A stretch of DNA of 64,000 nt, taken from assembly GCA_002633005.1 (NCBI GenBank), contig NMRA01000063.1, positions 946,931 to 1,010,930 on the forward strand. Direction: 5' to 3'. The stretch is from Phoronis australis. Taxonomy: Eukaryota; Phoronida; Phoronidae. A program made the position numbers and the translations under genes. Below, one piece after another: positions 59,371-64,000 of this stretch. The notes below the pieces were generated by a model that was not told where the DNA came from, made no database searches, and worked only from the letters and a program-made list of their open reading frames with translations. Positions within the stretch are counted from its first letter, which is position 1. Each line of letters starts with the position of its first letter.

Positions 59371-62023
59371 CCTAGTAATAACGCCAATGGAATTCTCAGT
59401 CTGTTATTTGTTGTTAGCGAGTTTGGGTTTTACTCGTTAACGCGTTATGTGAACGGATAAATTTTGACACTACTGTCCCTGAGCCAACGAACATTCGCAG
59501 TCACAAGATGACGTCACGGATTCCGAGCATGGCAGGCATGCATTGTGCGGACGTGAGAATCTCGCGAAAACGTAAGATTACGTAAGACTTTGCGAGATAT
59601 CGCAACGCATCACAGGTGAAACACGTGATCACGATAGCTTTTCTCATGAAATTCGTGCTTTTAAGGACGTAACCCGGGTTGGTTGCTTAGAGTTGTTTGA
59701 ATAGTGGTAGATACGTCCCCTGGACCTGTTCATTTACATGTGAACGTGATTCAGATTCTGGCAGAAACAAAAAATAAAGTACAAAATCCGTTACTTTTGA
59801 TTTGCCAATTTAAATGCCGTTTTGTGTATCAGTACTCGAAACTTCGCGTCTCGAATGCTATTACGCCTTGATACAACTGAGATTCGTAGACCGTGCGGAC
59901 TTCCAATATTGCGCCATTGATAAGGACTGTGCCCGATATGGCTATTTCGGCACAAACCATTGACGACGCCATTAAACGCAGGTGTAGCACACCACTCTTG
60001 TCCTCGCTTTTTCTGTCTGTGTTTAAAATAACAGACGTTGCCGACTTGTTTACAATTAAACAAGAGGGTGACGAAACGTCATTTTCTTCAGGCACTCAAA
60101 ATAAAATGGCGACGAGACGCCCTTTTTTCACTTGGTCCTCCCTGGGGGTGTGACCTTGTCTTGGCAACTCCGCAGCACCTCCAAAGAAACCTCAAAAAGA
60201 TATCGCCGAGCAACACATACAACTACTGATAACAAGTAGACAAGTCAGTTTGTTTGAAGTTAATCAGGTGTGTCAGTGGCCCAGGCAGTTATCATAATCC
60301 AAGATTAACATTTAGTATGTGGTGATTAAACCAAGGGGATGCAAAATTCAACAGGATGTGTACTACGTAAGCACATAACGGATAATAATGAACGAAAACA
60401 TCACCCAAAGCACAGAAATTGTTTTCCAGTATTCTGTAGTCTAAAGATGGAAACAATAAGTAAAAGGTGTTCTTTTTGACATTGGTTTCGGGTTCGCCTC
60501 TCTGCGGGCGTGAGCTATTGATCTGGAACAAATAAACGACCGCTGGCATGACAGGGATTTATCGTACTCGACTCCCTTGTAACATTCACGCTGCTTCAGT
60601 CTTTTTTGTTTCATCGTGCTTACTTGTTGATACGACCGTGAAATAACTGTGTTATCTCCGGCTCGTTTAAACTGGCTTGCGAATGGATGCATAATAAGCC
60701 ACCTGTGTGCTTTCGTGACATTACAGCTAGTGTCAGAGAAGTCATGGTTGTTGAATTGCGGAGAACAAAGGAAATAATCTAGACCCTAAAGTTCAGTTGA
60801 AGTGCAAGTAAGATAATAGCGGTTATTATTCGACAGCCGTGGTCTATGGTTGGCCAAATAGCCACAAAAACGTACTTATTGCGTTTTGAATTACGGACGT
60901 ATTCCAATTATTACACGCGTAATTTTGAAAACAATTAAGAAACGAGCTTTGTTTAATTAGGAATGTTCTTGCTAAGCCCAGGGGATGTTTCCGGCAATAC
61001 ATGAGTGCAACTGACGCAAATTTCCGTCTCCAGCAATGCTCATATCTGTACAGTTTGGCGAGGTTACTTTTATAAAGATAAATCAGAATAAAAATAATTG
61101 TCTCCCTTATTACCCGGATAGAAAAGAAAATAATGTGGGTGACATGAATGCCCTCTTATTGTTTCGTTAGCATAAAAATCCATAGTCTTATTAAACTGTG
61201 AATATACAATTGAAGTACTAATTTACATACAACCCCGGGTCCTCCAGTGTGCTGGAAACCATCCGAGAACCAGTTTCCTTACCATTACAATTTCGCGAAA
61301 GTTTCGTTTTGCGACACTATTTTTATGTAAACGAATATGGTGATATTTCATCGTTACCTTAATGAAACAAGGCACAATTTAGTATTTGTTTATTTCACTA
61401 TCAAATAACGATTGCATAATATTTGGAATTATTAAGTTTTTGATATCTTCACACTTGTTTTCAAGTGTATCAGTTTTGGTGTTCTCTTTAAAACCGCAGT
61501 TTATTTACAAACTATTTCTTTTCCTGATTGTACTTGTATTCAGAGTTCTCCAGAAAGTCGACGGGTGGCTACTTTAGAGTCAACTCCACGAGATGTCACG
61601 TGGCTATGTTTTCAACATCAACATAAGCTAATGGTTCACACTCCTCGGAGTCCGTCACTTCAGAACATTGGCTAGACAGGTTTACACTATCAGGATAGTG
61701 CATACCCATCGTGATTCCGAGTGTTTCCCCAGCGGAGCGTGTGTATGAGCCATCCTGAATGACCTCGAGTCTGAAGGAGTGGTTCTTCGTAAAGGCGAAG
61801 GCAACCGTTTTATGTCATTTTCAGTGAACATAAGATTCGTTGATTATCCCAGACATATGCTTCAGTTAATTACAGGCTTTGGTAATTTAATTGATTACTC
61901 GTCCCCTACTCCGGAAGTGACGTTTAGGGAGTCAAGAATTTCGTTTTCATATAGTCTGACTGTGTTCTACCTGGGTTGTGATAAGTTCTGTCGTCGTTTG
62001 CTTTTGTTTACAAGTTATTCAAC
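59371..62023. other. gene-free stretch
   Basis: ORFs of 80-90 codons overlap on both strands at 59790-60150, but none has family features or clear splice support. Confidence 0.4.
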
Positions 62024-62301
62024 ATGCCGCACAATTGCTGCGTACCGGGATGTACTCATTATTATCTCACGCGCACTCTGGGTGTACCATTACATCGCTT
62101 TCCGAAAGATTGCACACTTCGCTGTACTTGGCTCGTTCGTGACAAGAACGCAGAACTACCAGTCCACGCAACGTACAAAGCAGAGGAGAATTGCCGAGTG
62201 TGTGGCAAGCATTTTCTGCCGTCGGATTACGAGAGATATGTACGCTGAATTGATGAAACTCCCCGCAAAACAACGCCTGAAGAAGGGTGCCAGACCGTAG
62301 C
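62024..62301 (+). pseudogene. THAP-domain ORF, frameshifted after the zinc-binding histidine
   Basis: ATG 62024 opens 74 codons with all four zinc ligands of a THAP domain: C-x3-C near the start (CCVPGC) and C-x2-H in CGKHF. GVPLHRFPKD and the conserved Trp (TWLV) lie between. The frame stops at YVR. In the +1 frame from about 62234 the sequence continues DMYAELMKLPAKQRLKKGA, the usual THAP C-terminal helix and 'LKPGAIP'-like end, then stops. So a single small indel breaks the domain. No further coding block follows, so this looks like a lone domain or a dead copy. Confidence 0.6.
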
Positions 62302-62756
62302 TATTGATTTCCGGCCATTTGGTCTTAGTGTATCATAAGACACAGCCACGGTGTCTCTGTCACAAAACTCAGGAAGGGTTCTTGAGGTTATGTCCTTGGA
62401 TACCATAATGGCAGCCCTGGGCTTAATTTTGTTACTCAGTGAAGCAGTAAAAGATTTAGCATTCCTAGGAGTGTTCATCATCGCGCTTCACCGACTGCAC
62501 GGCTCTTGTACGAAGGCCATGAATAGGGTATTGCGCGCAAGCGTTCGGTCTTCAGTTACCTTGCAGAAGAATTTTTGACGATTTTACGGTCGAAAAACAC
62601 ATTTTTGAACTTTTTGTTCGTTGAGATAAACTTCATGAGGTTAGAGGTACAAAAGAAAGAAATTGTTATTTTTTAAAATTTTATTGCAAATTCTCAATCT
62701 CTCGCCAGGGTCAGTAATTCGCTGACAGGTGACTTATCAGTAAAAGGTGCATCTCA

Positions 62757-63024
62757 TACTGTTTAGCTAGATAAAACGCAAATCGAATTAGGACTTTTAT
62801 TCTCTTCAATTGACCTCGCAAGCTATTTCCGTTGTCAACGAAGGCGTCAAAACCATCAGTGACTCACGAAAACGCTTTACATTTCATTTTGTATTCCGTA
62901 TGTACGTGAGTTGAATTGTTAACGGGGAAATCAAGCCCTGCTCACGGCAAAGCATATTGTGAGTAAAATACATAATTTGATTTTCGCTTTTAGCCAGCTA
63001 GGACGAAATTCACATTTTAATACA
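62757..63024. mobile_element. CCCTGTTTAGC-type MITE, diverged copy
   Basis: ctgtttagctagataaaacg at the left and cttttagccagctaggacga at the right, followed by TTTTAA. Same overall plan as 35746-36016. Confidence 0.55.
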
Positions 63025-63379
63025 TCAATGCGCATGCTTGGTCGAAAGTTTATTGATCACATCCCACCACTTGTACACGCCCTCAAAGCATTGTATTTGT
63101 TTGGGCTTAGCCACGGGAACGGGCTTCCCTTGATTCTGTTAACTTCGATCACTGCCCGTTTTCATAAATTGCAACTATTCAAATCAAAGGTGGTCGCCAT
63201 CACTACGTAACAGCAAACTGAAAGTTATTTTTTCCAAATTTCAACCAATGGGAATGCCTTAATGTTATGGCGTCGGTTTCATTATTTTAACCAACGAGAA
63301 GCCATGATAAACAACATTGCGCAGTCTTACTTTTTGTAGCACTGTGAAAGAGTGTACCCCGAGACTAGCCGTGAGAGTT

Positions 63380-63600
63380 TGCACTGTGAATTTCCGGCAG
63401 TCTGCTCGACTGAGTTTTGATCGAATGTGGCAATTATCAAATCAAGCCTAATTTCATTTTTTCATCTTCGCTTTGAAATTTTTGTTCATCAACCGAGACT
63501 CGTGAGCTACGGTTCTAGACAACCAGCGACTTCCCGGCAAAATTAGTCAACAAACCAGACAGTTTCATTGGTCATTCTTTATGACATAACGACTCGTGGC
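63380..63600. repeat. dispersed repeat, inverted partner of 21300-21640
   Basis: tgctcgactgagttttgatc and ttatcaaatcaagcc are the reverse complement of the block near 21500-21570. Confidence 0.6.
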
Positions 63601-63683
63601 CCTGGCTGGATACCGGCGATATTGTGCCTTCCCATATCTTTTCATCTCCAGTCTAAAAACAAACCTACTGTACCAAACTACAT

Positions 63684-64000
63684 GCTAGGAGTTTTTCGAC
63701 AAGACATATTTGGGTGTTAAAATATGTTACAGTATTTTACAGAAAGAAGTGACTTTTGGTTTCTGAGTGTTTGTTCAGCAATTATAAATAAAAAATTTAG
63801 GCCATACTAACAAGTGTGTTTAGGTAACCTTCAAAAATCTACTCGTATTTGCGTAGCTAAATGTATTTGTTTGTTTTCAATTGTTTCTATAGCAATTCAT
63901 TGGTGCAATATTTACCTGTCGCTCAAATACTTGTTTGTTAATTCGACGTCTGAGAAGTGAATGTTATCTACAATATTTACCTATGCCAGTGAATTAAAAT
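63684..64000. repeat. dispersed repeat, copy 2 of pair with 51705
   Basis: Same ordered blocks as 51705-51905. Runs off the right edge. Confidence 0.7.

Noticed and set aside
59791-60153. Overlapping 86-90-codon ORFs on both strands
   Set aside because: Opposing ORFs of equal length, one with a non-ATG start, and no recognisable motif.
1-64000. CRISPR array, prokaryotic operon or phage
   Set aside because: All arrays are head-to-tail minisatellites without unique spacers, and the genes are spliced animal genes.

Overview
This is a eukaryotic (animal) genomic window, roughly AT-rich, with short exons in kilobase introns, GT-AG junctions, many minisatellites, several transposon families and one assembly gap (12676-13010). 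I see no operons, bacterial-style genes or CRISPR. A BMP5-8-class ligand gene points to a bilaterian. The repeats (Penelope-like retroelements, tRNA-like SINEs, many MITEs) and the 'bacterial-type' SLC6 transporter suit a marine invertebrate such as a hemichordate, amphioxus or lophotrochozoan. I cannot name the species.

Two real protein-coding genes can be assembled exon by exon, both on the minus strand. (1) 21830 down to 402 and past the left edge: a sodium:neurotransmitter-symporter (SLC6/NSS) family transporter. Eight exons encode the first 371 residues. All seven internal junctions keep codon phase, and one exon (1273-1407) was found by predicting the missing TM7 segment. (2) 38773 to 23835: a complete BMP5/6/7/8-type TGF-beta ligand of 415 residues in six exons, with signal peptide, prodomain, RTTR cleavage site, lysine/arginine-rich mature N-terminus and seven-cysteine knot domain. 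A TATA-like box lies 90 bp upstream of its ATG. The BMP stop and the transporter ATG are only 2.0 kb apart. Nothing suggests the two genes work together; one is a secreted morphogen and the other a membrane solute transporter.

Two THAP-domain ORFs (19529-19290 minus, inside a transporter intron; 62024-62301 plus) are both frameshifted. From 38.9 kb to the right edge I find no convincing functional gene.

The rest is repeats. At 4.7-9.4 kb two Penelope-like fragments lie head to head, one split by a 2,987-bp DNA transposon with long inverted termini, a 9-bp target duplication (one mismatch) and seven copies of a 13-mer shared by both ends. Five copies of a short GC-rich-ended MITE carry 5-6 bp duplications. 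A hAT-like MITE at 43335-43492 has a perfect 8-bp duplication. A TTAA-type transposon family has copies at 10.5-12.6 kb and, inverted, at 48.2-49.9 kb, with fragments resembling the P2X7 cytoplasmic domain. A SINE-like repeat occurs twice in BMP introns; one copy holds a 99-bp foldback insertion that the other lacks. At least a dozen tandem arrays are present, including a four-unit satellite of about 435 bp at 15.99-17.65 kb.
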